Assembly: GCF_943734655.1 (NCBI RefSeq)
Contig: NC_071354.1
Location: 156,013,142 to 156,077,141 of the forward strand
Reading direction: 5' to 3'
Length of the DNA stretch: 64,000 bases
Source of the DNA: Sabethes cyaneus
Taxonomy: Eukaryota; Arthropoda; Insecta; Diptera; Culicidae
A program made the position numbers and the translations under genes. This document shows positions 1 through 12,083 of this stretch, in pieces. The notes beneath the pieces are model-generated. The model worked only from the letters and a program-made list of their open reading frames with translations. It was not told the origin of the DNA and searched no databases. Position 1 is the first letter of the stretch. Each line of letters begins with the position of its first letter.

Positions 1-438
1 TTCTACAGCCAGCTGAACAGCGTGGTTGAGAAAATCCCGAAGGGGGACATCGAAAACCACTTGGGCGGCTTCAACGGGAAGATTGGCTTAAACAACGCGG
101 ACCTTGAACGCGCCATGGGACGCCATGGCCTGGGGAGAGACGAACAAAAACGAGGAGCTATTTACAGAATTCTGTGGTAAAAACAACATGGTCATTGGTG
201 GATCGCTCTTCCCTCATAGACCAGTACATAAAGACATGTCATTTGGTCAGAAAACCAAATCGAACACATCTACATCAGCCAAAAATGGCGAAGGAGCCTT
301 CTTGATGTACGCAACAAACGCAGCGCTGATATCGCATCCGACCATCATCTTGTTATCACTGAGATACCTCTGCGCGTCGCACGTGTCCAACGACGGGAGG
401 AGAAAGTTGGGTACCGATACGACGTCCGCCGATTCCTG
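1..438 (+). pseudogene. Non-LTR retrotransposon endonuclease fragment (RTE/CFDP2-like)
   Basis: This is the C-terminal half of an apurinic-type endonuclease domain that nicks target DNA for target-primed reverse transcription. Frame 1 is open from base 1 to a TAA at 178 and contains the GGFNGKIG stretch that matches the GDLNAKVG motif of this family. After the stop, pieces in other frames continue the match: the stretch ending in IGGSLFPHRPVHK (104-250), then NKRSADIASDHHLV (about 310-355). SDHH is the conserved end of the catalytic fold. The part between them is frameshifted. This domain type is annotated in databases as craniofacial development protein 2-like and belongs to RTE-type elements; that attribution is from family knowledge. 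It runs off the window edge and is joined to the RT remnant at 890-2069 across an inserted 432-bp element. Dead copy. Confidence 0.8.
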
Positions 439-452
439 AGGTGAAACGCTAG

Positions 453-884
453 GACAGGACATGCCACCTGGCTTCTTACTCTTCTTCTTATTATTACTGC
501 CATCCCGATTGATTATTCTTTGTTACACTCTGCACCACTGTTGCCTGCACATATTATTTTAAGAATAACTTCGTTTGCCGAACAACAGCTCCCGCATACG
601 TTACAGTTTATGCGACCAAAATCATGTTTTGCATTTCATTTTGAAAATTAAAATTCGTGTACAAACAAAACTAATGTAGAACCAAGCATAGAATTACATA
701 ATACAAAAGAAATCAAAATTCGGGAATAATACCTTACTGTCGTATTCCCACTAATGAGTTTCAGCAACACTGAAAGCGATACCGCGTTATATTTTCCAGT
801 CAACGGTTGCTCGTCACTTTCAGCCAATCAGAAATTGGGTCAATTTTGGGTCAACGCCGCGGTTGACACTTGGCACGTCCTGTC
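453..884. mobile_element. 432-bp TIR element (MITE-like) inside the non-LTR element
   Basis: The ends are inverted repeats, GACAGGACATGCCA on the left and its near-complement TGGCACGTCCTGTC on the right. They are flanked by CTAG at 449-452 and 885-888, a possible 4-bp target duplication (CTAGG, 5 bp, is also possible). Removing it joins the endonuclease part to the AFVEQLESR part of the same non-LTR element, which supports a real insertion. No coding capacity is seen. Superfamily not assigned. Confidence 0.7.
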
Positions 885-889
885 CTAGG

Positions 890-2069
890 TTAAAAGGGCC
901 TTTGTCGAACAACTTGAATCTCGAGTCTCGGAGTTGCTACCTGGTGGAACCGTCGAAGAGCAATGGACCGGCATCTAGAACACCTTCATCACGACCAGTG
1001 ATGAAACCCTCGGCAAAGCGCACAGCAGGCGGAGGGAGCGAATTTCGGATGAAACATGGAGGAAGATCGACGAGCGGAGAGAGGCGAAAGCCGGCATTGA
1101 GCGAGCGTGGACCAGATCGGTTAAGACAGCTGCCCGTCAACGATACACCGAACTGGAGAGGGCTGTTAAACGTGCTTGTAGGCGGGACAAGAGAGCTGGA
1201 CTAACTCCCTAGCCGAACAAGGAGAAACCACCGCTGCCAATGGTGATATCCGTTTGTTATACGATATTTCTTGCCGCCATAGTGGTGTCAGGATGAATAC
1301 AAAGTTGCCGCTAAAGGGCAGAGCTAGTTAGCTACTGACTGACCGTACAGAACAGCTTAAGCGATGGACTGAATATTTTGAACATCTCTTCCGAATTTCA
1401 AATGTCAGAGACCAACAAAACCAGCAGCCTATGACGCCTACAGTTCGTCGAATTAATCGTGTCAACTCGGAGGCGCCATCGATGGATGAAATTGTAGCAG
1501 TAATCAAGAGTATGAAATTCAATAGAGTGCCAGGGATAGACTGTATTTCAGCCGAAATGCTCAAATGCTCGTGACCCATCTTTGTCAACCCAGATGATGC
1601 ATCAGCCTTTCAGCAATATACGGGAAACCGTAACTTCTCCGGTGAACTCCGGACTCCGGTTGACTGGATGCAGGGCATATTGGTCAAAGTCCCTAAGAAA
1701 GGAGACCTAACTGAATGCGGTAACTGGAGTGGCATCACGTTGCTCTGTATTACTCTCAAAGTACTCTGTAAGGTAATCCTCAACCGGATACAGGAGAAGA
1801 TAGACGCTACTCTCCGGCGGCAGCAAGCTGGATTCCGTGCTGGCCGATTATGTGTAGACCATATCACAACGCTCCGTATTATATTGGAGCAGATGAACGA
1901 ATTTCAGGACTCTCTTCTGCTGGTGTTCGTTGACTTCGAAAAGGCGTTCGACCGGCTCAACCTCGAAAACATCTGGGGCGCACTTAGGCGTAGAGGAGTT
2001 CCAGCTAAGCTAGTCCATCTCATCGAGGCTCAGTACGAGGCGGTTTCTCCTGCCTTGTCTTGTCCATAA
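890..2069 (+). pseudogene. Non-LTR retrotransposon linker and reverse transcriptase fragment
   Basis: This continues the element of 1-438. The linker reads AFVEQLESRVSELLPGG, then a basic segment (KRACRRDKRAG), with stops and frameshifts. From 1668 to 2069 a 133-codon frame is open and carries the N-terminal RT motifs: PKKGDLTECGNWSGITLL (motif 1 region), QQAGFRAGR (motif 2), and LLVFVDFEKAFDRL with the first catalytic Asp (motif A). Similarity stops at about 2053, after IEAQYEAV, so the YADD-bearing half is missing. Related mosquito elements continue for several hundred residues. Not functional. The clade (RTE-like) is inferred from motif style. Confidence 0.8.
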
Positions 2070-2179
2070 TTTTTGAACGAAATTAATCTAAATGTAATGC
2101 TTGACTATTGAAACTATGTAAAGAATTGCAGGCAACTAACTGACGCTAATCAGCAAATGAAACGTTCAAAACTATTCTC

Positions 2180-2710
2180 GGATAAGAGAGTCTGATTGTC
2201 CTCGCTTTGAAAATTGCTGTGTCACGTCAAATGCACAAATATCCCTTCAGCCCTGTTTCCGAGCAAGACAACAGTTCTGAACAAACTCTTGCAGCATATG
2301 GATGCAATCAGGCAAAAGGAAAGGATTACCGTTTACTTTTATATGAAGTTTTACTTTCAGGGCATCGAATTGAATTAGATTTAATGTTTAAAGGTGATAT
2401 CGGTTGAATGAAGGGGGTGGTTTCACATTTCAAGAAAATTGTTTACGTTCAGGACATCAAATTGGACAAGGTTTAATGTTTAAACGCTAACACCGGTTGA
2501 AGAAGAGGGGTTGTTTCGCAGTCCGGCGTACTTCTCAAGCACAGCTATCAAATTGAACTAGGTTTAAGCGCGTTTGTAAGGAATTTTGTCGGGACGAGCG
2601 GAGTTTTTCACCCTTTCTGGTGTACTTCCCAAGCACAGATATCAAATTGGCCTAGGTTCAATCGTCGCAAAGAATCTTCGACCTGTTAAGACGGGGAGAT
2701 TTCGTCACAT
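2180..2710. repeat. Dispersed repeat, copy 1 (partner at 30840-31260)
   Basis: It shares with 30840-31260 the phrases 'tttgaaaattgct', 'caggacatcaaattggac', and 'tggtgtacttcccaagc' and the same order of blocks. Within the copy a phrase around 'atcaaattg..ctaggttta' recurs at spacings of roughly 100 bp, so it is itself an old tandem. No protein is recognised. Confidence 0.6.
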
Positions 2711-5700
2711 TTTTTCAAAAATACGTTAAAACTATGATGGCGTCTTTTGCAACCAATCACGAAGCGAGGATTTACAGTTGGACAATTTTTCATTATTTTC
2801 AATTTTTCAATAATTCATCATCAAGAATCCGTACTTTTCTTCATTTGGGTCAATTCTTAGAAGATTTTCCGCTCGAGTAGTGTAAGTATATTGAAAATCG
2901 ACCAAGAAACCGCCAAGCTATTACCGTTTAAAATCTGACCACTTTTCGAGAAAGATTTTTTGGAATGACACGCTATTCCAAACCTTGCCGTAAGACGTAG
3001 TTCTACGTCAAAATAATCGAATTTTCTCAACCTGCAGTTAGTCTCAACAAATGTTACTATCAGTACAAAGAGATTAGTCCTGCGTTACGTATGCGGTTGT
3101 ATCTTGTACACAACCTCTCTGATTTTTGTCTCTAAATTATCCTGGTTAATTTTTGCTTGTTCATAGCGTTCTAGAAAGTTGTTTATCGTACTAAAATCCA
3201 CGTTTTAGTTATACGCTATTTTCTAAATTTTCCGAGATATTGAGCTTTTTCTGTGCAAAATAGTACTTCTTTGAGCTCAAATATTTCTCAAGGTAACAAA
3301 TGGTGGCAGATCACACATAAAAGTACAAGTGTCTTTCCGAGCAGAAAACTGGGTTTGATTAAACTCTTATAACAGTTTTAGTGAGTAAAATTGGTAATAA
3401 AAGTTTGTGATAATATAAACTGGGTTGGTTCTATGACTTTGAAACAGGTTGGGTACCAATTACTCAAACAAGTATTTAGTTTTCATTTTGTGTAGCCATA
3501 AATATTGCAAATCAACCAACAAGTAGCAATTGCTCTCGAAATTCCGCTGTCAACCCATAGAAATATACAGCTTAAAGTTTCTTCTGTTACAAGTACATCG
3601 ATAATGGTTTAAGTACTAATTGGCAAGAATAACGAGCTGTCGAGGTACAGTTTAAACAGTCGTTACACCATCAGGCTCCACTGAGCAGCCAAGCTGTCGT
3701 TTTTGTCTCTCGAGGCTAAGATTAATGGCATCCTGGCATCGCTCCAGGGAGCACAAGCCAGCCAGCACCAGAGTGCGAGTTTCCCATCCGCAACAGCTTT
3801 TTGTTTACACTTGTTGCTTGTTGTCTCCATTGGTGATGTATATCAAGAAGGTACAGAGGTTCAAGTGGGAAAAGCTGAGCTTTCCCAAGTTCAATTGGCG
3901 CTAGCACTTTTTGTTTAATTTTTTCATTCCAGTAATGGCTTGAGCTCAATCCGTCCTCTTTCTATCATCCATTACTGTGAATGTGTATGAGTACAGGGCA
4001 AATCTGAGAGAAAAGATTGAATGGCCAAGTTGAAGTTCCTTTTGTAAACAACGCATTAAAGGAGGCAAGAAATTTAATCATCCTCAAGATTAACGGAGGA
4101 GTTATTTCGAAAGGGATCGTATGAAGTTTTATTGTTGCTATGTTATTAAATTAAATACTTTTGAATGTTTGCATAACATGATTTATAGGTTAAACATGCA
4201 ATAAAAATATCAGATTTTATAAATGCAGGAAAATTTTGCTGATTGACTTTTGCTTATTAAACATACACATTCTATCAAGAAGATTAGACATGAATCGTAT
4301 ATTTAAATTGTTTAGTTTTTTTTTGATCAACTTACCTGTAATATTCCATACTTCAGTTCCATGTCGAGAAAGGTGTATTCCTTGGCGTGTGCTGGTCGGT
4401 TGGCGGGAGAACTACTCTGAAGCTGTTGGGAGGCGCCAGTGCTTGGGGGTCCAGGAGCAGTACCGGCACTTTCCTGAAACAAGCGCAAATACTACATGAA
4501 CACGCTGCACGTTACAGTTTTCAAATTGATGATTGTACGATGTTCGATGCGATTAAGAATGCATATAGTGGCAGCAATAAAAGACAAAACCGAATATGGT
4601 AATCTATTAACACCGGTGACGATAACTGTACCCTCGAGGTTATCATTTCTCTTCTCTGACGTCCTACGGATTCTTCTAATAGGTAGCTGTGATTCGGAAA
4701 AGTGGAATGTGGACACCGCAAAGACGTAAAACCAACTTGTACCGATGCGATGGCCTCGTTAGGATATTCATCATTTATTATATTCGAACTGTCAGGTGAC
4801 ATATAACCACACTCCAGCTCGCATTGATTCTATCGTTCGTTTCATCGGAAACTTCTCCTGAAGAGGACATTGATGGTTGGTCATTCACTGAGGATCGGTA
4901 TCATGTTGTGTTAGGGAAGAGACCGCGCGTGAGGTTGTTGGCTTAGCCCTGCCGGCTGGCTGGCTTAATAGCACAGCGAATAAATGAACCATTTGCTAGG
5001 AATAGAATTTGATAGTGTCCTGTGTCCTAGAGGCTTTTGTTGTTGATTGAATACTATTTCCCAAAACAGTACTTATTGAGTACATGACAGAATGTGATTG
5101 ATGAATGAATCTTGGTGTGAATGAAGGAAAATTGAGTTCTCTGATAAAAATAGAATCAAGATAATTAAACAACTTAATACAGTAGCTGCTAACTAATATT
5201 CACTTTAGTATCGCATAGGTGAGAGTTGGCCGAGACTTAATTTGCTTTTTCACGGTTGAATTTAATGATTAATACTGTTGTGCGTTGTGACCCAGAGTAT
5301 ATTGCAATCGGAAATAATAAATCGGCCATTGATATGATGGTGGCCGACCAAATAAAACATCAAAGAAAAGAGATAATTGATAGTTATTAGCGCATGAATT
5401 CAATATGATTTTTGAAACAATACTCAGTGGGCAAAATCGACCGAAAACACGGAACTATTTGTTGCCGCTGTTTTTAAGGGCTAAAAAGTGACTTTTCATA
5501 TAACACATGCCAAAGATTATTACGTATATTACTATGATTTTATCATGTCTTCAGTAGGTAAGTTATTTAATTATATTTTGTGAATATTTTGCCATTACCA
5601 AAATCAGACTTTGCCGTAATAGGGCCTTATTTTATAAGTCACGCCGAGCAACTCGACTCGACTGAGTCATTGTCCAGTGTCGAGTGCGGGGAGAACGGGC

Positions 5701-5835
5701 AGCATAGTGGATGCTCAATGCACCTCCAAAATAAAACAAGCTCACTTGTTATTTGCTCCCTGTTGTCTCACTAACTTTTAAGCCATTGGTGAATAACCAA
5801 CTGGTTAAAACCACATTAAAAATTAAAAAAAAAAA
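2711..5835. other. Unassigned AT-rich intergenic DNA
   Basis: No ORF here resembles a known protein. The only repeat link noticed is about 60 bp at 2950-3010 containing 'acgtagttctac', which recurs at 6985-7000 inside the palindrome arm and in its mirror copy. Short ORFs at 3703-3918 and 4236-4729 show no recognisable motif or codon bias and are probably chance. Confidence 0.5.
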
Positions 5836-5839
5836 CTTT

Positions 5840-6305
5840 TAAGCGGTCTACTCAGTCGAGTTACGAGACACAATCATATCGCATGTGACTTACATAATTA
5901 CGAATATTACGAGTCGATCAATCGAGTCGTGCGGTCAAATCGAGCACTCTAGTTGAGCGTTTCAGTCGTGCACTCAAAGCAGTTGAGTCGAGCAGTTGAA
6001 TCAAGTAACCGAGTCGAGCGGTCGAGTCAAGCAATCCAGTCGAACAGTTGATTCTAGCAGTCGAATCAAGCAGTCAAGTCGTGCAGACGTGTCGAGCAGT
6101 TAAGTCGAGTAACCGAGTAGACAGTCAAGTCGAGTATTCGAGTTAAGCAGTCAAGTCAAGTCGTCAAGATAAGCTGTTGAGCCGAGCAGTTGAATCGAGC
6201 AATCAATTGTGTCAAGCATTAGAGTAGTCCAGTCGAGCAACTGAGTCGAATCGAACAATTGAGCCAAGAAGTTGAGTCGAGCAGTCCAGTCGGGTAGTTT
6301 GTGTG
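5840..6305. repeat. Degenerate 13-bp minisatellite (GTCGAGCAGTTGA-like)
   Basis: Dozens of diverged copies of a unit close to 'gtcgagcagttga' follow one another, for example 'gtcgagcagt', 'gtcgaatcaagcagt', and 'gttgagtcgagcagt'. An outlying patch of the same words lies at 5645-5690. The array ends about 25 bp before the left arm of the giant palindrome. Confidence 0.85.
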
Positions 6306-6544
6306 TAACGCGTGACGCAGCAAATGAAAAACAGGATCGTGGGTGAAGCCTATACCTACAATAATTTTCCACACGACGATATCTAAGCTGGGTTACCAGT
6401 GGTGGGGTTCAAGCTTAGATCGAAGAGGAAAGTTGAATTGAACAGTTCGACACTCGAGCAACGTTCGAACGACAATAACGGCTCGATTTATGTTTTTATA
6501 GCATTTCAGTAGCCTTCACAGGTCAGGAAGGCAGGGCTACGCTA

Positions 6545-6652
6545 CCCAAGCAACAATGTGAGTTTTATTGTACTCTTCTGGCGGTCTTCAAGACCAATTT
6601 TGGTCTTAAATGCCATCATAAGAGTGTAATAAAACTCAAATTGTTACCTGGG
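6545..6652. mobile_element. 108-bp MITE (CCCAAG-ended), TA target duplication
   Basis: The ends are CCCAAGCAACAATGTGAG and a matching inverted end running to CCTGGG; inner arms 'ttttattgtactctt' and 'aagagtgtaataaaa' also pair, so nearly the whole element folds on itself. TA flanks it at 6543-6544 and 6653-6654. Same family as 45941-46048 (also 108 bp) and, more distantly, 32511-32617 (107 bp). Its mirror copy is 16041-16148. Confidence 0.8.
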
Positions 6653-7589
6653 TAACATAAGTTTATTCCTCTTCTGCTTCTTGAAGCAACAACAGTAGCC
6701 TACGCTTGGTGTATGTTATGGTCGTTCGTTCCTGTGAAGCAAAATTATCGCATATAAAATGTATGGAGAAATTTGACTTTGAAAATTTTCGTGGATTTTC
6801 ACTGCCTAGCGATTGGGAAACAATCTTTTCATGAAAACCACACAATTTCTGTACGCATCTTTTGTGAATTGAAGGGCATGCGAACCAATGCGTTCGGAAT
6901 TGGAAGAGCCATTAACGATCAAAATCTTTCATTCTTTCGAGACGCTGACCTGAATCTAAATTTTGGATTGACACCCTGCGGCAAAACGTAGTTCTACATC
7001 GAAACCACGAGAAATCGTTTGGTGTTGGTCTCAACGCGTCAACCGTTTTGCCCCATTAACTTCTATTCCTTAATTGATTCTATGGTACGAATAGTAGAAG
7101 AATGTTAGGAAAAAGGAATATGAAATATTTTATTTTGATATCATCCAGGGGCAGGGATGGAAAATCAGTAATTTTGATCAAATCTGTGAGTCGCCACATG
7201 CACAGATCACGAGCTCTACAGTACATGACAAACAGTGAATCTATAGCATTGATCACAAGATTTTGTTCTCTAAACAGTCTCAACAGTCGATCACGGTATT
7301 ACATGTTACCTAGCTGCGAGAAAAAAAGGTTACTCATATGTTTGTATTGCGATTCATACGCTGCACACAACCAATCGTCTGTATCTGTTATATTTCTCAA
7401 CGCAAACATGTAATGAACATGATCGTACATGAGGTTTATCATAATCAGTGCAGATCGCGACAAAGTATTTGTCACTTACAAGTAGTGATGTCAATGAATC
7501 TGAATCTGATCGCTCCTATGATCTTGATCGCTAGAAGTAATTTTTTCCATCCCTGTCCAGGGGTCTGATTGATCCTATTTTACTTAAGA

Positions 7590-9562
7590 ATGAAGCCGAT
7601 GTGATAGAGAGGAAAAAAAGAGCTTGGAAAACTATTCAAGCATTGCCACGAGAGGGAATTTGGCCAAGTAGTGTCGAGCGCGAAATGAGTTAACCACGAT
7701 CTTGAGGAGGACAAAACGCCAGAGTGGGACAGAAATCGTGAAGAACTGAAACAATTATTCCGGGTTAATGAGACGCCAATCTCGTTAGGGACACGTGCCG
7801 AAGCTCGATATGTGCAGGGACGAAGAGGGAAACCTGATCACAAACGAGCGCGATGTGGTCGACAGGTGGAAGCAGTTCTTCGATGAGCATCTTAACGGTG
7901 ATATAGCAGAAGAAGACGCCACGGAAGTTAACCTAGAAGTGCCTATAATCGACAACAGCATACCGGCGTCTCGAAGAGATCCCCCGGAAGAGCCGCCGGA
8001 AAGAACCAACTCCCGGCAGAACTCTACAAAAATGACCAAGAACCGCTAGCAACGGCACTTCACTGCATAATTTCAAGGATTTGGGACGAGTAGAAACTAT
8101 CGGAGGTGTGGATGGAAAGTGTGGTTTGTCCCATCTACAAAAAAGGCGGTCGGCTAGATTGCTGTAATTACCGCGGCATTACGCTGGTCAACGCCGCCTA
8201 CAAGATGCTCTCCCAAACTTTGTTATGTCGTCTATCCCCAATAGCAAAACAATTCATAGGGCAGTACCAGGCAAGCTTCAGGGGGGCCCGTGCTACTATG
8301 GATCAAGCTTTTACTCTGACAGATCCTTCAGAAATGTCTAGAGTATACGTGCCAAAACATAATATTTCCGTGGATTTCAGGGCAGTATACGATACAGTCG
8401 AGCGCGAACATGCCAAATAATGCTCTAGAATGGTTTTCTGGACAAACTGACGCGGCTGACCAAAGCTACCCTGGAACGAGGCACTCTCGGGTCAATCGTG
8501 CAGAGGGTTGCGGCAAGGGGATGGACTGTCTTATACAGTGGACCCCCGTTCGTTTGAACGATTCCTCATGCAAACTAACGGGGTTAGCTTTTAATTTGAA
8601 CAACTGGTAACCCTAAATATGCTGGAGCTTGTGTGAACTGGCTGCCCTGTTCTTTGTTATTGTTTTGGTGGTATGATTCAGTTGGCAGTTGCAAGCAGCG
8701 AATATTTCATTCTCCGATCAGATTTCTACCATAATCGTAGGGAAAACGCATTGTGAAACAGATTAAACACGCTAGATCAATACAAACAAATCGTGTTTAT
8801 GTGCATTGTCTGCATAAGCAAATGATGTCATATTGAGAATGACATTTGAACCATTTTTAATTTGCACGTCGTGCAAACCAACGGGGTTCAAATTAAAAAG
8901 TGTTCAGATTAAAAACGGTCAAACGAACGGGGGTCCACGGTATGTTATTCAACATTGCTGTTGAAGATGTGATCCCACGGGCGGGCATCGAAACGAAAGG
9001 AACGATCTTCAGCAACAGCAGCCAACTCCTGGTCGTCGACATCATTACTAAAAACCTTGAGACGGCGGAGGCAATCTACGCCAGACAAGAAACGGACGCT
9101 AGGAGGATGCGGTTACAAATTAATGCGTCGAAAACCAAATACATGCTAGGAAGAGGCTCCAGAGAAAAACAAAGTTTCCCTCTTACGGATAGTGACTATT
9201 GACGGCGATGAACTGAAAGTGGTTGATGAGTTCGTATTTTTGAGATCTTCCACCGACTATAATACGAGTAAGGAGATTCAGCGACGCATTCAAGCTGGAA
9301 GTCGAGGGTACTATTCGCTGCACAAGACGCTTCGGTCAAGAAGCATTCGCTGACGCACAATACAGACGATATACATAACGCTAATCAGACCGGTAGTCTT
9401 CTACGGACTACAACTTTGCTGACGGAAGACGTGCATACAGTTACTGTATTTGAACGAAAGGTGTTGCGGATTATTTTTGGCGGAGTACAAGCGAATAGCG
9501 GAGAGTGACGTAGGTGTATGAACCACGAGTTGCAGGAGCTACTTGGAGAGATGCTGGTAGAA
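7590..9562 (+). pseudogene. RTE-like reverse transcriptase pseudogene, left arm copy
   Basis: Frames shift repeatedly, but the order of RT blocks is clear. 7795-8049 gives a region with DVVDRWKQFFDEHLNG. 8106-8420 gives IYKKGGRLDCCNYRGIT, then QYQASFRGARATMDQ, then a degenerate motif A (ISVDFRAVYDTVE). After a 405-bp MITE the frame resumes at LFNIAVEDVIPRAGIETKGT. The catalytic YADD block is lost: it reads LLVVDIIT where the related copy at 24.7-25.9 kb has LLGFADDFDII. The C-terminal parts INASKTKYMLGRGSRE and FERKVLRIIFGG are present, and the copy stops near HELQELLGEM. The endonuclease part is absent, so the copy is 5' truncated. Dead. Confidence 0.85.
8536..8940. mobile_element. 405-bp MITE with CAGTGGACCCCCG ends, TA target duplication (left arm)
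   Basis: Left end CAGTGGACCCCCGTTCGTTT, right end its inverted match (complement CCGTGGACCCCCGTTCGTTT). TA duplicates lie at 8534-8535 and 8941-8942. The RTE copy at 25.6 kb runs straight through this point (GLSCMLFNIA), which serves as an uninterrupted comparison site. TA duplication and CAG-type ends suggest a pogo/mariner-type non-autonomous element (inference). The 66-codon ORF across its left edge is an artefact. A relic of the same family lies at 30226-30330. Confidence 0.85.
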
Positions 9563-9688
9563 GTAAATTATCTTTCAAGTGATATATTTTTCCTAATTGA
9601 AAGAGTGTGGAGCCTAAAATGATTATTTCTAAATGAATGACAACACCAAAAAATATTGGTTCTATAGTGCATGTCTAATTTATCAAGA

Positions 9689-9706
9689 GGCTAGTTGGCA
9701 TTTTTA
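9689..9706 (-). mobile_element. Split end of a 370-bp MITE (other part at 19078-19438)
   Basis: 'ctagttggcattttta' corresponds to one terminal part of the MITE seen complete at 43920-44292. The rest of the copy resumes at 19078, directly after the Helitron end. The Helitron therefore landed inside an older MITE. Confidence 0.6.
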
Positions 9707-9802
9707 TCTATACCTATAAAGAAGGATTTCTGTCTGTCTGTCTGTCTGTATGTTCCTTATAGAATCGAAAACTACTGAACCAATCGGCATGAAAATATGA
9801 CT
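9707..9802 (+). mobile_element. Helitron 1, 5' head
   Basis: It begins TCTATACCTATAAAG directly after an A, then has a short CTGT run (about four units) and 'cgaaaactactgaaccaatc'. This head is shared with the Helitron at 47047. Helitrons insert between A and T, begin TC and end CTRR; A9706 and T19078 fit. The rest of the element lies at 16496-19077, displaced by the insertion at 9800-16495. An inverted duplicate of the head occupies 9868-9963. Confidence 0.8.
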
Positions 9803-9867
9803 TTCTATAAGTTTTCTTATTTTTTATTTTTAGGTTTCGTATTCTACTAAGACGCTCCAAAAACTTC
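9803..9867 (+). other. 65-bp spacer at the centre of the palindrome
   Basis: The spacer reads 'ttctataagttttctta…' and ends 'ccaaaaacttc'. Apart from a few bases at its edges it matches the distal part of the cassette at 57300-57370. It separates the two palindrome arms, so the structure is not a zero-spacer fold-back. Confidence 0.85.
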
Positions 9868-10717
9868 AGTCATATTTTCATGCCGATTGGTTCAGTAGTT
9901 TTCGATTCTATAAGGAACATACAGACAGACAGACAGACAGAAATCCTTCTTTATAGGTATAGATAAAAATGCCAACTAGCCTCTTGATAAATTAGACATG
10001 CACTATAGAACCAATATTTTTTGGTGTTGTCATTCATTTAGAAATAATCATTTTAGGCTCCACACTCTTTCAATTAGGAAAAATATATCACTTGAAAGAT
10101 AATTTACTTCTACCAGCATCTCTCCAAGTAGCTCCTGCAACTCGTGGTTCATACACCTACGTCACTCTCCGCTATTCGCTTGTACTCCGCCAAAAATAAT
10201 CCGCAACACCTTTCGTTCAAATACAGTAACTGTATGCACGTCTTCCGTCAGCAAAGTTGTAGTCCGTAGAAGACTACCGGTCTGATTAGCGTTATGTATA
10301 TCGTCTGTATTGTGCGTCAGCGAATGCTTCTTGACCGAAGCGTCTTGTGCAGCGAATAGTACCCTCGACTTCCAGCTTGAATGCGTCGCTGAATCTCCTT
10401 ACTCGTATTATAGTCGGTGGAAGATCTCAAAAATACGAACTCATCAACCACTTTCAGTTCATCGCCGTCAATAGTCACTATCCGTAAGAGGGAAACTTTG
10501 TTTTTCTCTGGAGCCTCTTCCTAGCATGTATTTGGTTTTCGACGCATTAATTTGTAACCGCATCCTCCTAGCGTCCGTTTCTTGTCTGGCGTAGATTGCC
10601 TCCGCCGTCTCAAGGTTTTTAGTAATGATGTCGACGACCAGGAGTTGGCTGCTGTTGCTGAAGATCGTTCCTTTCGTTTCGATGCCCGCCCGTGGGATCA
10701 CATCTTCAACAGCAATG

Positions 10718-11475
10718 CACAGTGGTCCAGCAGCGAAAATTAAGTGGAAAGTTTTTTGTGGCTCAAAATAGCTCCCCACAATGTTCAGCAAAGTTGTACA
10801 ACTCTAAAAGACAATTAATGCGAAATCAACGACTAAGTTCCAGTTTGGCTTGTAAACACATAATCGATAATAACTTTTTATAAGAAAGAGATAGAAGGAT
10901 AATTTTTTCGTCAAAGTTGTAGCTAAAGATTATATAAGTAACTTTGCCAAAGACATAGTAGGCGTATTTTTAAGCGTTTCTAACTTACAGAGTGTTTTAC
11001 AACAAGACCTCTCAAAAATCACTTTTTCGCTGATTTCTTCAAATGCAGTGGTTTTATTGCATCATAATGTTTTACAAAGTTGGTTATCTTATCAAAAGAC
11101 ATATTTTTGTAGAACATTGTATGTTGAAAACTCGTACGTATAACGAGTTCTAACGTTTTTCCTGTGTTTTTTTAGTCTTTTTTGGAATAGAATATCTCAA
11201 AAAGGGGCAAACGAAAAAAATCAAACTTAGCCGTTTCTGAAAGCTTGGAGTTTTATCTCAAACATATGTGAAAATAAAAAACTGGTTTTTTCTCTAACTC
11301 GAATAATTTCAGTTTAATTATTTCATGTTTGACCATTTTCTACTATGCAGTATTTTCTAATATCTTCTTGAAGACGATTAAAGTCAACATGTCAATAGTA
11401 AAAACGAAATTTGTCGTACCATGACACAATTTCTACTGATTGTCACGTAAAATAGTCTTCGAACTCAGGATAAGT
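10718..11475 (+). repeat. Long terminal inverted arm of the Transib-type element, left
   Basis: Pairs with 12971-13735 at roughly 90% or better by eye, with a net 8-bp length difference. The first 13 bp are identical between ends. The similarity fades at about 11475, then a second, shorter inverted match appears (11928-11975 with 12905-12958, sharing 'cagcaccagctgtttttgat'). Confidence 0.85.
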
Positions 11476-11689
11476 TAAGAGATCTAGTTTTTCGACCTTG
11501 TGCTAGTTTTCGAACCACTGCTGAAATATTCATTAAATAAGTTTGTATAACGGTAGTTTTTATAATTGTTTATTGTCAAGATATATGGACTTCGCCCGTC
11601 ATCCAGTCCATACATATAAATATAAATTATAATACCAAATACAAAATAATATAAAACGCAGTGGTATTAGTGTACATGTAATTGACCTC

Positions 11690-12064
11690 TCAGAAATAGT
11701 CAGAAAGTTTTTTCTTAATAGCATCAGTCGACATGTTTAAGTTTAGTATGTTTCTAAAATTGTTCATTAGCTGCATACAGCGACAGGCTGGATCATTGCG
11801 CGCGTAGTTAGTTCGACGGTGGTTTGGAGTGAAGGGCCTTAGTCTCCACAGAACTAATGTACTCTGGTTAGCAGTTATCCTGGATTTCAAATAATCACTG
11901 TCGTATCGTCCTCTCTGCAAATGGAGCTCAGCACCAGCTGTTTTTGATCTTACAATTTTCATTATTTTACAAATAGACAAATGGAAATCTTCACTTGGAT
12001 ATATGCACATGAAATTAAATTTTATATTGATATTTTTGATTCTTAAATTACTTTGATTGATCAT
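11690..12064 (-). pseudogene. Non-LTR retrotransposon ORF2 C-terminal fragment inside Transib
   Basis: A 124-codon frame whose end, RTNYARNDPACRCMQLMN followed by FRNILNLNMS and IKKKLSDYF, aligns in order with the C-terminus of the RT ORF at 42036-43433 (RTDYGQNEPVRAMYDVFN, then FELFDFNLPSVTFKNRL). This is the tail after the RT domain in Jockey/CR1-type elements. Downstream on the minus strand the 3' UTR has a short inverted pair, 'ggactggatgacgggcgaagtcc', like the hairpin in the 3' UTR at 41.8 kb. The RT domain itself is absent. The coding stretch over 11928-11975 also forms part of the element's inner inverted repeat. Confidence 0.65.
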
Positions 12065-12083
12065 TTTTTAAATTACTTTAGTG

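Larger units (their letters stand above)
6329..9802 (+). repeat. Left arm of giant inverted repeat (3,474 bp)
   Basis: Bases 6329-9802 are the reverse complement of 9868-10717 plus 13741-16364. Paired coordinates sum to 19670 on the inner part and to 22693 outside the Transib insertion, with no net indel in either block. One difference was seen by eye (T at about 6914 against the right arm at about 15780); all other compared stretches were identical. The arm contains a 108-bp MITE, an RTE pseudogene interrupted by a 405-bp MITE, and the first 96 bp of a Helitron. It also carries the intact, empty target site of the Transib insertion at 8953-8957. Confidence 0.95.
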
